Source of the DNA: a virus | DNA: 36,710 nt | Strand: one strand, 5' to 3' | IMG/VR virus record: IMGVR_UViG_3300044213_000007 | Location: 1-36,710 of that record | Shown: positions 5,564 through 10,977 of the stretch, piece after piece | Layout: each line of letters starts with the position of its first letter | Numbering within the stretch: the stretch's first letter is position 1 | Made by a program: the position numbers and the translations under genes | The notes under the pieces: generated by a model | Databases searched by the model: none | What the model was told of the DNA's origin: nothing | What the model saw: the letters and a program-made list of their open reading frames with translations, nothing else

Positions 5564-6111
5564 TTCAAACTCGCTTTCTTTTGATCTTTAGCTGCAATTA
5601 CTTTCTTTTGCCAATTGGCATCAGTTCCACAAGCCTTATACGCTGCTTGATAGGCTTTCTTAAGAGAATCTTCATCAATTGAATCTTGGATGGCGATTAA
5701 GTGGTCAGCCATTGCATTGGAATCAACTGTTGATTTTGGTTTGCTGGCGGCGTTTCCATCATCATCTTCTGGGGCAATACCGCAAGCTGCCATCAATGAA
5801 TAGCGCCTGGCGTATGTAAGCGCTGATCCATAACCTTGTGGGTCTTGTTTGCTGGCTGGCACATGGAGAATTCCGCACTCCAGCATTTCGCCAGATTCGT
5901 GAACAAACATTGTTTCAACCATCACGCCGTTGGCGCAGTCGTAGCATTTTTGAATCAATGCTATGCCATTATCATTTAAACCGTCCATAACAGCCTCAAC
6001 GCAAGCAGCAAGGTCTGCGTATCGAGATTGGAAATGTGGGTTTGTAGAGGACTTTAAAGCAGGGCCAAAAGCCTTTTGTGCTTTAACCAAAGCTGTTGCG
6101 ATTTGTTTCAT
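5560..6111 (-). CDS. erf: Erf-family single-strand annealing protein
   Basis: 183 residues. It carries the ERF-family features NPHFQSRYADLAA near the N-terminus and GYGSALTYARRYSLMAACGI followed by the acidic PEDDDGNAA in the middle. The C-terminal ~50 residues are a helical, lysine-rich extension. Erf proteins (P22 type) anneal complementary single strands and circularise or recombine phage DNA. With the YqaJ nuclease two genes downstream it forms a two-component recombinase. It overlaps the genes on both sides by 4 bases, within the leftward early operon. Confidence 0.93.
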   Translation of the reverse strand: MKQIATALVKAQKAFGPALKSSTNPHFQSRYADLAACVEAVMDGLNDNGIALIQKCYDCANGVMVETMFVHESGEMLECGILHVPASKQDPQGYGSALTYARRYSLMAACGIAPEDDDGNAASKPKSTVDSNAMADHLIAIQDSIDEDSLKKAYQAAYKACGTDANWQKKVIAAKDQKKASLK

Positions 6112-6347
6112 ATCATTGCTCCTTGAATGTATGCTTCATGTTCGTTTTGAGCAATCAAACGCAGAATTGCGTGGGTTTCTTTATTGCTGAACAAATGCTC
6201 AATTGTTTCTTTGTCGCCGTTGTCAGACACAGCTATCACTTCAAAGTTCAAGCCCTCGTCTGTAAACTCATACTCAATGAACATTCTTCTTTCACCAAGC
6301 ACTTCATCAATGGAAGATGGGAAATCCCAAGATTCAAAACTAATCAT
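6108..6347 (-). CDS. Uncharacterised early protein
   Basis: 79 residues from the ATG at 6347, chosen because it overlaps the preceding stop (ATGA) and removes an unlikely Cys-rich N-terminal extension. Acidic, with no membrane segment. The body (MFIEYEFTDEGLNFEVIAV, then ETIEHLFSNKETHAILRL) looks like a small alpha/beta domain. Family not recognised. Its stop overlaps the erf start, so it is part of the same operon. Confidence 0.7.
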   Translation of the reverse strand: MISFESWDFPSSIDEVLGERRMFIEYEFTDEGLNFEVIAVSDNGDKETIEHLFSNKETHAILRLIAQNEHEAYIQGAMI

Positions 6348-6547
6348 TTCACACCCCACAGCAAGTGAACAAGGAAACCAGCAGCAAACGCCAGCGTGAT
6401 GTATACCCAAAACTCAGCGGCAGATGCTTGCTCGTCTTTGTAAATGGATTGTTGGTAAGCCAGGTACTGTTCGTGTTTAACAGTATTGGGAAATGCCTCA
6501 TCCATCGTGCGTGGATATTGGCGGGTGGTTGGGTTTAGATCATTCAT
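6344..6547 (-). CDS. First gene of leftward operon, C-terminal TM protein
   Basis: 67 residues from the ATG at 6547; the longer reading from 6586 would add residues encoded in the promoter leader. The soluble N-terminus has the motif TTRQYPRTMDEAFPNT, followed by a charged helix and one transmembrane segment at the end (FWVYITLAFAAGFLVHLLWG). I recall proteins with RQYPRT-DEAFP followed by a tail helix in other phage early regions; they are uncharacterised. A cytoplasmic domain anchored by the tail is the likely topology. Confidence 0.75.
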   Translation of the reverse strand: MNDLNPTTRQYPRTMDEAFPNTVKHEQYLAYQQSIYKDEQASAAEFWVYITLAFAAGFLVHLLWGVK

Positions 6548-6592
6548 CTTAGTTTCTTTCTTAAAGACCGCATTTGTTTGCGGCATGGATGT

Positions 6593-6620
6593 ATCTTAAG
6601 CCAACTTAAATAAATGTCAA
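6593..6620 (-). promoter_or_regulatory. Leftward early promoter (PL-like)
   Basis: On the minus strand a perfect -35 TTGACA (6620-6615) is followed after 16 bases by TAAGAT (6598-6593), which matches four of six consensus -10 positions. The first gene's ATG is 46 bases further on. It is the only good minus-strand promoter seen upstream of the recombination operon. Confidence 0.65.
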
Positions 6621-6633
6621 CAATTATTTTGTA

Positions 6634-6643
6634 GGTAATTACC
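6634..6643. promoter_or_regulatory. Possible Cro operator palindrome
   Basis: A perfect 10-base palindrome GGTAATTACC, 13 bases upstream of the leftward -35 and about 30 bases before the possible rightward -10. It lies in the divergent control region next to the Cro-like gene, where operators are expected. A looser AT-rich inverted repeat (AAATAA 6608-6613, TTATTT 6624-6629) overlaps the leftward -35. Confidence 0.4.
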
Positions 6644-6670
6644 CTAAGAGTGAGATTTGTTGTTTTCGTG

Positions 6671-6676
6671 CATAAT
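6671..6676 (+). promoter_or_regulatory. Possible -10 of the rightward early operon
   Basis: CATAAT (5 of 6 to TATAAT) lies 9 bases before the ATG of the Cro-like gene. No clear -35 is found 16-18 bases upstream and no ribosome site precedes the ATG. If this is the promoter, the transcript would begin within a few bases of the start codon, a nearly leaderless mRNA like that from lambda PRM. Confidence 0.3.
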
Positions 6677-6685
6677 CTAGCTTAA

Positions 6686-6853
6686 ATGGACAAACAATAT
6701 TTCATCAAAAAAGCTGGATCAATCAAGAAATTGGCTGAGTTGCTTGGCATTAATCAAGCGGCTATTTCTCAATGGACAACAGTTCCAGAGATGCGAATCT
6801 GGCAATTGAAAGTTTTGCGCCCAGAATGGTTTGAAATTATTGAGCCAGATTAA
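6686..6853 (+). CDS. P22-Cro-like repressor, 55 aa
   Basis: 55 residues with a helix-turn-helix typical of the P22 Cro family: SIKKLAELLGINQAAISQW (about 12-30), followed by VPEMRIWQLKVLRPEW, the conserved segment after the recognition helix in this family. It would bind operators in the divergent region just upstream and repress the early promoters. It is the first gene of the rightward operon. No CI-like partner gene is seen between it and the leftward operon. No Shine-Dalgarno sequence is visible before its ATG. Confidence 0.87.
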   Translation: MDKQYFIKKAGSIKKLAELLGINQAAISQWTTVPEMRIWQLKVLRPEWFEIIEPD

Positions 6854-6861
6854 GGAAAAAC

Positions 6862-7137
6862 ATGAAAAAAATCTTGATTCTCATTAGCTTGGTTTGCGGG
6901 TTAGCTAACGCAGCCACTATTGCAACATCGCCAAACAATTCTGGCGGTCAAATGATCCTGACGGACATTAAATGCAAAAAGTCTGGTTTTGTGGCTTACA
7001 CCACCGTTCCCAATGGAAAAACAGGGTTTGGCTGTTATTTTTGGGATGACAATTACATTCACGTTGAATGGGATGAAGCTGGCGTGATGAGCTATCCATA
7101 TTCATCATGGACGTTTAAAGCCAAAACAACCTATTGA
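6862..7137 (+). CDS. Small secreted (periplasmic) phage protein
   Basis: 91 residues with a clean signal peptide (KKILILISLVCGLANA, cleavage after residue ~17) and a mature domain of about 74 residues containing two cysteines (IKCKKSG and GFGCYFWDD) and several aromatic residues near the C-terminus (VEWDEAG, YPYSSWTF). AGGA lies 6 bases before the ATG. Short exported beta-rich proteins like this are frequent in phage early regions; I do not know a function. The -35 element of the next promoter overlaps its stop codon. Confidence 0.8.
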   Translation: MKKILILISLVCGLANAATIATSPNNSGGQMILTDIKCKKSGFVAYTTVPNGKTGFGCYFWDDNYIHVEWDEAGVMSYPYSSWTFKAKTTY

Positions 7138-7160
7138 CAAGCGAGAAAAGTGTGTATAAT
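7134..7160 (+). promoter_or_regulatory. Consensus-like promoter of the structured RNA
   Basis: TTGACA (7134-7139) and TATAAT (7155-7160), both perfect hexamers, separated by 15 bases, shorter than the optimal 17. TAATCC at 7157 would give 17 but is a poorer match. Transcription would start near 7166-7168, exactly at the first RNA hairpin. Confidence 0.6.
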
Positions 7161-7565
7161 CCGAACCGTCTGGAGTGGCATCTAGACGAACGAAATGAAG
7201 GATTGAACCCCGCAGGTTTCTGTGTGGTCTTGTCGTATAGCGAGCGAGGCTTTTGCCTTCATTTCAATCGTCTCGCTGTTGCTCTCGCCAAGAGCCAAGA
7301 CCACAGAGCATCTTGCGGGGTTTTTTCTTTTGGCAACAGACCGAGTGACTCGCGTTACGTTACTGGGCCTGAATGGGCTGCCAAGTCAGAATACACCGAC
7401 AACAAGACACACCCCTTGATTTGCCGAACAGCGTTGATTGAGCGACTGTTAAAGGATTGGGTACAACGGTGGAAACAAGGCCCTATCTATAAGCGAATCA
7501 ATCCGTCCAGCGCACTTGGTCTTTGTGTACTTGAGATGATTAAGATTAACTTTGAGGATGAATGA
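7134..7565 (+). CDS. Doubtful reading frame through the RNA hairpins
   Basis: An open frame of 143 codons with no ATG until near its end; it would need a TTG or GTG start. The part after the terminator (about 7340-7565: SRYVTGPEWAAKSEY, then LICRTALIERLLKDW and WKQGPIYKRINPSS) looks like real protein, with basic and aromatic residues and a plausible helix. The part before it is spelled by the inverted repeat. A second open frame (7222-7419) covers the same stem-loop. I recall phage early regions where NPAGF...CGVF-type translations are annotated, but whether they are translated is unclear. Possibly a gene whose start is hidden in the hairpin. Confidence 0.35.
   Translation: MTSEKSVYNPNRLEWHLDERNEGLNPAGFCVVLSYSERGFCLHFNRLAVALAKSQDHRASCGVFSFGNRPSDSRYVTGPEWAAKSEYTDNKTHPLICRTALIERLLKDWVQRWKQGPIYKRINPSSALGLCVLEMIKINFEDE
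7161..7326 (+). ncRNA. Candidate structured small RNA or attenuator
   Basis: About 160 bases between a strong promoter and a T-run. Hairpin 1: CGTCTGGA (7167-7174) with TCTAGACG (7181-7188), 8 bp including one G-U, 6-base loop. Hairpin 2: a 27-base imperfect stem, 7206-7232 with 7296-7322, with the perfect outer part AACCCCGCA/TGCGGGGTT and inner part GGTCTTG/CAAGACC, closing a loop that can itself fold through AGCGAG and CTCGCT (7272-7277). The second stem ends in TTTTTT. Either an independent RNA of unknown role or a leader that stops most transcription before the replication genes. Confidence 0.6.
7206..7326 (+). terminator. Long-stem Rho-independent terminator
   Basis: The 27-base imperfect inverted repeat at 7206-7232/7296-7322 has a GC-rich base (CCCCGC/GCGGGG) followed directly by six T residues (7321-7326). 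It should terminate the cro-operon transcript and the RNA starting at ~7166 unless antitermination occurs. The downstream replication genes then need read-through. Confidence 0.65.
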
Positions 7566-7585
7566 GATGAACATAAAGATGGAGA

Positions 7586-7605
7586 AAGGTGGTATATCCA
7601 CCCTT
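7586..7605 (+). promoter_or_regulatory. Small hairpin in front of a ribosome site
   Basis: GGTGG (7588-7592) and CCACC (7598-7602) pair around TATAT, extended by AA/TT with one bulged C. The GGAGA ribosome site of the next gene (7606-7610) follows immediately. It could tune translation of the replication-type gene. Confidence 0.35.
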
Positions 7606-7614
7606 GGAGAACCT

Positions 7615-7995
7615 ATGCCCAAATTATTTGAAAGCGGTTTTGACAGATTTTGGACAGCTTGGCCTAAGTCACCTAGAAAAGGTGCAAAGTCAGAATGTCT
7701 AAAAAAATGGACTAAGCTATATTGCGAAACTTGTGCGGATCAAATTGTCAAGCACGTTGAATGGATGAAAACAACCGATCAATGGAGGCAATCAAACGGG
7801 GCGTTTATTCCTGCACCTTTGGTTTATCTGAACCAACAACGATGGGATGGCGCTGAGATTCCTGAAATGGAGAATGTTTTGCCAGAAAAATATAAAGACC
7901 CTGCCCTTTTAAAGATTGAACAAGACCGTCAAAAGGCTTCTCCGATGCCTGAAGATGTACGAGCAAAAATAGCGGCTTTAAGGGGGTTATTTTGA
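7615..7995 (+). CDS. Replication-associated (DnaT/O-C-terminal-like) protein
   Basis: 126 residues from the ATG at 7615, preceded by GGAGA at a 4-base spacing; the open frame extends upstream to 7552 but without a better site. The N-terminus FDRFWTAWPKSPRKGAKSECLKKW matches a segment common at the C-terminal part of phage replication proteins (FxxFWxxYPKK...GK..A...W). The middle has a conserved patch FIPAPLVYLNQQRWDG typical of the same proteins. It lacks the N-terminal winged-helix domain such proteins usually have, so it may be a short primosome-loading factor. It is the only replication-type gene seen. Its stop is followed without gap by the methyltransferase starts. Confidence 0.7.
   Translation: MPKLFESGFDRFWTAWPKSPRKGAKSECLKKWTKLYCETCADQIVKHVEWMKTTDQWRQSNGAFIPAPLVYLNQQRWDGAEIPEMENVLPEKYKDPALLKIEQDRQKASPMPEDVRAKIAALRGLF
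7980..7986 (+). promoter_or_regulatory. Ribosome site shared by two overlapping starts
   Basis: AAGGGGG lies 5 bases before a TTG (7992) that opens the methyltransferase frame and 9 bases before an ATG (7996) that opens the overlapping frame. Both spacings are workable, so one ribosome site may feed two reading frames. Confidence 0.55.
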
Positions 7996-8816
7996 ATGAG
8001 TTGGCTTTATTCGCAGGCGCTGGTGGGGGCATACTTGGGGGAAAACTTCTCGGATGGCGAACAGTCTGCGCCGTTGAATGGGAAGTTTATCCAGCAAGCG
8101 TACTGTGCGCCCGACAAAATGACGGACTTCTCCCGCCTTTCCCGATTTGGGATGACGTACAAACCTTTGACGGACATCCCTGGCGAGGAGTTGTTGACGT
8201 TGTATCTGGAGGGTTTCCATGCCAGGACATCAGCGCCGCAGGAAAAGGCGCAGGAATTGATGGAGAGCGATCAGGAATGTGGCGAGAAATGGCTCGCATC
8301 ATTTGTGAAGTACGACCCCGATACGTCTTTGTGGAGAACTCACCAATGCTCACTTCTAGGGGACTTGGAGTTGTTCTTGGAGACTTGGCCGCAATGGGGT
8401 TTAATGCGCGATGGGGAGTGTTGGGAGCAAATGCCGTTGGAGCCAATCACAAGCGCGACAGAATTTGGATTGTTGGTAAATTTTCCAACACCAACAGTAG
8501 GAATGGTGACGGGAGGTCAAAATCCGGAAAAGGGAGGCCAAGTGGGATTAGGTTACATGGCTCGAAAGAACAAATGGCCCACACCGAGAACGGCTGGGAT
8601 GTGTGGTGGGACAGGTTCATGGGAACTACTCAACAAGAACACGACAAAGGAAGAGGCACGTTTGATGGGAGCGGGGAATGGTGGAAAACTGAACCCAACG
8701 TGGGTAGAGTGGCTGATGGGGTGGCCGCTAGGGTGGACAGACTTAAAGCCATTGGGAATGGGCAAGTTCCCTTGTGCGCCGCAACAGCATGGAGAATCCT
8801 AAGTGAACCGCGATGA
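7992..8816 (+). CDS. DNA cytosine-5 methyltransferase (C5, Dcm-type)
   Basis: 274 residues. The C5-methyltransferase motifs appear in order: motif I FAGAGGG (7-13), binding S-adenosylmethionine; motif IV GGFPCQDIS with the catalytic Cys77; motif VI ENS (115-117); motif VIII KRDRIW (154-159); then a short variable target-recognition region; and the C-terminal motif X, AIGNGQVP. It would methylate cytosine in an unknown sequence. No partner restriction enzyme is nearby, so the likely role is protecting phage DNA from host restriction. The start is a TTG overlapping the previous stop; no ATG is available before motif I. Codons 2 onward are overlapped by another long frame for ~800 bases. Confidence 0.9.
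   Translation: MNELALFAGAGGGILGGKLLGWRTVCAVEWEVYPASVLCARQNDGLLPPFPIWDDVQTFDGHPWRGVVDVVSGGFPCQDISAAGKGAGIDGERSGMWREMARIICEVRPRYVFVENSPMLTSRGLGVVLGDLAAMGFNARWGVLGANAVGANHKRDRIWIVGKFSNTNSRNGDGRSKSGKGRPSGIRLHGSKEQMAHTENGWDVWWDRFMGTTQQEHDKGRGTFDGSGEWWKTEPNVGRVADGVAARVDRLKAIGNGQVPLCAATAWRILSEPR
7996..8802 (+). CDS. Protein fully overlapping the methyltransferase
   Basis: 268 residues in the +1 frame, starting at an ATG 9 bases after AAGGGGG. The sequence does not look like a random shadow: it is balanced in composition, with regions such as DFSRLSRFGMTYKPLTDIPGE, KYDPDTSLWRTHQCSLLGDL, WPTPRTAG and NPTWVEWLMGWPLGWTDL. I remember the FSRLSRFGMT and NPTWVEWLMGWP segments from many phage proteins, some annotated as methylase-related or hypothetical. 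The same bases give the MAHTENG and EPNVGRVADGVAARVDRLKAIGNGQVP-like segments in the methyltransferase frame. No known domain. It could be an overprinted gene; the function is unknown. The stop is followed at once by the next GTG start. Confidence 0.6.
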   Translation: MSWLYSQALVGAYLGENFSDGEQSAPLNGKFIQQAYCAPDKMTDFSRLSRFGMTYKPLTDIPGEELLTLYLEGFHARTSAPQEKAQELMESDQECGEKWLASFVKYDPDTSLWRTHQCSLLGDLELFLETWPQWGLMRDGECWEQMPLEPITSATEFGLLVNFPTPTVGMVTGGQNPEKGGQVGLGYMARKNKWPTPRTAGMCGGTGSWELLNKNTTKEEARLMGAGNGGKLNPTWVEWLMGWPLGWTDLKPLGMGKFPCAPQQHGES

Positions 8817-9045
8817 AGCCCACGAAATCTTAGACCGAGTAAAAAATGGACTCTGGCAATCAGACAAATCAATCAGAGAAGCCCTTGTGGTTACTGGAGA
8901 CTTACAAAAGTTTAGTAAATCACTACGCTTTGATGGCGTTGTCTACGTCAAGTATCGACCACGCACGATATATGGTAAAGCAGCACATGAGCGAGCCAAC
9001 GGGAATTTTCAAGAATCTGGGGCAAGACGTAGCGGAGAAGATTAA
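8803..9045 (+). CDS. Small early protein, GTG start
   Basis: 80 residues. The GTG at 8803 follows the stop of the overlapping frame directly and has GGAGA about 8 bases upstream. The first ~35 residues (NRDEAHEILDRVKNGLW, then IREALVVTGDL) look helical and phage-like; the second half is less convincing and is overlapped by the next frame. Possibly only the N-terminal part is under selection. Function unknown. The stop overlaps the next ATG in TAATG. Confidence 0.55.
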   Translation: MNRDEAHEILDRVKNGLWQSDKSIREALVVTGDLQKFSKSLRFDGVVYVKYRPRTIYGKAAHERANGNFQESGARRSGED

Positions 9046-9067
9046 TGAGATACGCAGCAAGGGTTGA
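8846..9067 (+). CDS. Overlapping small protein, alternative frame
   Basis: 73 residues in another frame, starting at an ATG after GAGTAAAAA. Its C-terminal end (SEPTGIFKNLGQDVAEKINEI) is a plausible helical segment and reads better than the same bases in the 8803 frame, whereas the 8803 frame reads better over the first half. Two partly overlapping small genes, or one gene broken by a frameshift, would both explain this. Function unknown. Confidence 0.4.
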   Translation: MDSGNQTNQSEKPLWLLETYKSLVNHYALMALSTSSIDHARYMVKQHMSEPTGIFKNLGQDVAEKINEIRSKG

Positions 9068-9326
9068 TGCAAATCAAATGCAAATCGTAAGCGCTTTACG
9101 AGCCGCTGGCGCATACGTTTGGATTATTGGTTTACCAGTGGATTTATTGGTCGGGTATGGTTCAAAAACCCTGCTTGTAGAAATCAAATCAGATCACACA
9201 AAAAAACTCACAAAATTGCAAAAAGATTTTTTTGAACGCTGGATTGGTGGTACATTATGTCGTGTAGACACACCTGAAGCAGCGCTTAGAGCAATCGGCG
9301 TTATTAAGAAAACTGAGGAAAACTGA
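9045..9326 (+). CDS. VRR-NUC/PD-(D/E)XK-like nuclease
   Basis: 93 residues, close to the minimum for a stand-alone VRR-NUC domain. Visible elements: an N-terminal helix (RVDANQMQIVSALRAAGAYVW), the Asp of GLPVDLLVG (near 33), the EIK motif (46-48) with a basic stretch behind it, and LQKDFFERWIGG. The Asp...Glu-X-Lys set is the PD-(D/E)XK active site. Family members act on branched or nicked DNA, and phage versions are proposed Holliday-junction resolvases. GGAG lies 7 bases before the ATG, which overlaps the previous stop by one base. The position next to ninB fits a recombination role. Confidence 0.85.
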   Translation: MRYAARVDANQMQIVSALRAAGAYVWIIGLPVDLLVGYGSKTLLVEIKSDHTKKLTKLQKDFFERWIGGTLCRVDTPEAALRAIGVIKKTEEN

Positions 9327-9327
9327 G

Positions 9328-9732
9328 ATGATTTTTGAACTCCATGAACCAAAGCAAGCTCATGCGGCGATCCTGTCGCTATGGCCTAAGATTAAATCGA
9401 GCCTTGAAGCTGGCAACAAGCTGATTCTTGAAGTTAAGACAGCCAGCAAAAGCCGTGAGCAAGAAGAAAAATATCACGCGATTATTGGTGATATTGCAAA
9501 GCAAGCTCAACACCTTGGCGCTAAATGGGACGCAGAAGGCTGGAAACGCCTCTTGGTTGACCAATTCTGCAAGGATGAAGGCATACCCACAGGGAAAGTA
9601 ATTCCAAGCCTTGATGGGGCTGGAATCATCCAATTGGGTTTTCAAACTAGAACATTCACTAAAGAACAAGCAAGCGCATTTGTTGAATGGCTTTTGGCTT
9701 GGGCAGCAGAAAACGGAATCGACACACAATGA
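9328..9732 (+). CDS. ninB: NinB-family recombination protein
   Basis: 134 residues. It matches the NinB (lambda Orf) family in length and pattern: basic N-terminal half (KLILEVKTASKSREQEEKYH), central DIAKQAQHLGAKWDAEGWKRLLVDQF, and the C-terminal TRTFTKEQASAFVEWLLAWAA. NinB binds single-stranded DNA and SSB and substitutes for host RecFOR functions in recombination. The presence of an SSB-like protein and an Erf/YqaJ pair in this genome fits. It begins one base after the previous stop and its stop overlaps the next start (ATGA). Confidence 0.92.
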   Translation: MIFELHEPKQAHAAILSLWPKIKSSLEAGNKLILEVKTASKSREQEEKYHAIIGDIAKQAQHLGAKWDAEGWKRLLVDQFCKDEGIPTGKVIPSLDGAGIIQLGFQTRTFTKEQASAFVEWLLAWAAENGIDTQ

Positions 9733-10217
9733 TTACTCACACAGTTGAAAGCCTAAAAGCCCTGACGATTGAATGTGGGGATTGTTGGGAATGGCAAAAA
9801 TACATTGCAAACGGTACGCCTTACGTTTGCCACAACGAAAAAATGACAAGTGTTCGTAAGCTGTTTACATCATTGATGGGCGGTTATCTGCCAAATGGCT
9901 GGTTTATTTCCACGAAATGCGACAACCAAAAATGTGTCAATCCTGACCATTACCTAAAACTTAACCGATCAGCAATGTCCAGCCGTAATGGGAAACGTGC
10001 TGTGCAATCTGTTGCAAAACGCATTAAGATTCAAAAACTTAAACAAGCAAGTTACGGTAAATTGACATGGGAAATTGTGGATGAAATTCGATCCAGCGAT
10101 GAATCTTCACGCCAATTGGCAAGCAAATATAACGTAAATAAGTCATTAATTTGTAGAGTACGGGCAAACAAGGCTTGGCGGCGGTTTGAAAACAATGTTT
10201 TTGCGGGGTTGATGTGA
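9729..10217 (+). CDS. HNH-like zinc protein with C-terminal HTH
   Basis: 162 residues from the ATG at 9729, which overlaps the ninB stop; the frame extends further upstream but inside ninB. The N-terminal half resembles HNH endonucleases of the type with CWEWQ near the start and a Cys cluster CDNQKCVNPDH, in which Cys and His bind zinc. The C-terminal part (about 115-155, TWEIVDEIRSSDESSRQLASKYNVNKSLICRV) is a clear helix-turn-helix. The combination suggests either a DNA nuclease with its own targeting domain or a transcription factor. Catalytic residues are not certain. Confidence 0.7.
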   Translation: MITHTVESLKALTIECGDCWEWQKYIANGTPYVCHNEKMTSVRKLFTSLMGGYLPNGWFISTKCDNQKCVNPDHYLKLNRSAMSSRNGKRAVQSVAKRIKIQKLKQASYGKLTWEIVDEIRSSDESSRQLASKYNVNKSLICRVRANKAWRRFENNVFAGLM

Positions 10218-10393
10218 ACAGTTTTTTGGAATGGGCAAAGCAATTTGGGCTAGATGAATCTCACTATGAAGCCTATAAAGCATTGTGGGATCACGCTGCG
10301 AAGCATGAAAGACAGAAGATTTTGGGAGTTTTAAGGCGTAAACCTGACCAACAGATTTACAAAGTGTTAGATGAACTGAGGAGTATGAAATGA
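10214..10393 (+). CDS. 59-residue early protein, GTG start
   Basis: The GTG at 10214 overlaps the previous stop (ATGTGA) and has GCGGGG 5 bases upstream. The protein is basic and helical (NSFLEWAKQFGLDESHYEAY, then HERQKILGVLRRKP), with no membrane segment. Its stop overlaps the next start as ATGA, continuing the chain of coupled genes, which supports that it is real. Function unknown. Confidence 0.65.
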   Translation: MNSFLEWAKQFGLDESHYEAYKALWDHAAKHERQKILGVLRRKPDQQIYKVLDELRSMK

Positions 10394-10977
10394 TTGAAGC
10401 AATGAAACAGGCGCTTGGGGCGTTGGGCGAAATTGAATGGAGTAACAACAGTCAATGGCAATCAGACAGAGCGAAGGTAGCCATCACATCCCTACGCCAA
10501 GCCATTGCAGACCTTGAGAAGAAAAAGCCTGTGGCGTGGAAACTTGTTCCGATAGAACCAACAGAAGAAATGCTAAAGGCAATGGATGAGTGTTCAACAG
10601 AAGGATATGACGAGCGTTTGTATTCTGGTCATGCGGCATCTGTTTACATGGCGGCTGTTGATGTTGCGCCATCCCCACCAGCACAGCAAGAGCCTGTGGC
10701 GTGGCGTAATGTCATTCCAGGCGGTCGTATTACTGATAAATGGGAGTCAGCCAGAATCGCTGATTACAACCAAGGCTGGAATGACTATCGCAAAGCCGCA
10801 AAAACAGCGTTAGAAAATCTCTACACATCCCCACCACAACGCCAATGGAAAGAGCTGACGGATGAGGAAATTTTTGTGGAGTTAGAACGGGTTGACCCGC
10901 ATGCTAAAAGATTACCTGCGGGGTTGAAGATTTTTGCGCATTATCTTGAAGCCAAATTAAGGAGTAAGAACACATGA
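10390..10977 (+). CDS. Uncharacterised early protein with repeated PVAW segment
   Basis: 195 residues, soluble. The segment PVAW appears twice (KKPVAWKLVPIEPTEEM and QEPVAWRNVIPGG), as in a group of phage accessory proteins built from variable modules; I remember such PVAWR/EPTxEM proteins from Burkholderiales phages. N-terminal helix (EAMKQALGALGEIEW), C-terminal helix (AGLKIFAHYLEAKL). No catalytic motif was seen. It is flanked by ATGA overlaps on both sides. Confidence 0.75.
   Translation: MIEAMKQALGALGEIEWSNNSQWQSDRAKVAITSLRQAIADLEKKKPVAWKLVPIEPTEEMLKAMDECSTEGYDERLYSGHAASVYMAAVDVAPSPPAQQEPVAWRNVIPGGRITDKWESARIADYNQGWNDYRKAAKTALENLYTSPPQRQWKELTDEEIFVELERVDPHAKRLPAGLKIFAHYLEAKLRSKNT

Noticed and set aside
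6348-6410. Longer N-terminus for the 79-residue minus-strand gene
   Set aside because: The extension is Cys-rich and lies over the coding part of the preceding gene; the ATGA overlap at 6344-6347 gives a better start.
8087-8446. Minus-strand frame inside the methyltransferase
   Set aside because: A third frame in a GC-rich, low-stop stretch; it is Pro/Ser/Thr-rich with no ribosome site, unlike the plus-strand pair.
9687-9728. Longer N-terminus for the HNH-HTH protein
   Set aside because: The extension is within ninB and lacks a ribosome site; the ATG at 9729 overlaps the ninB stop.
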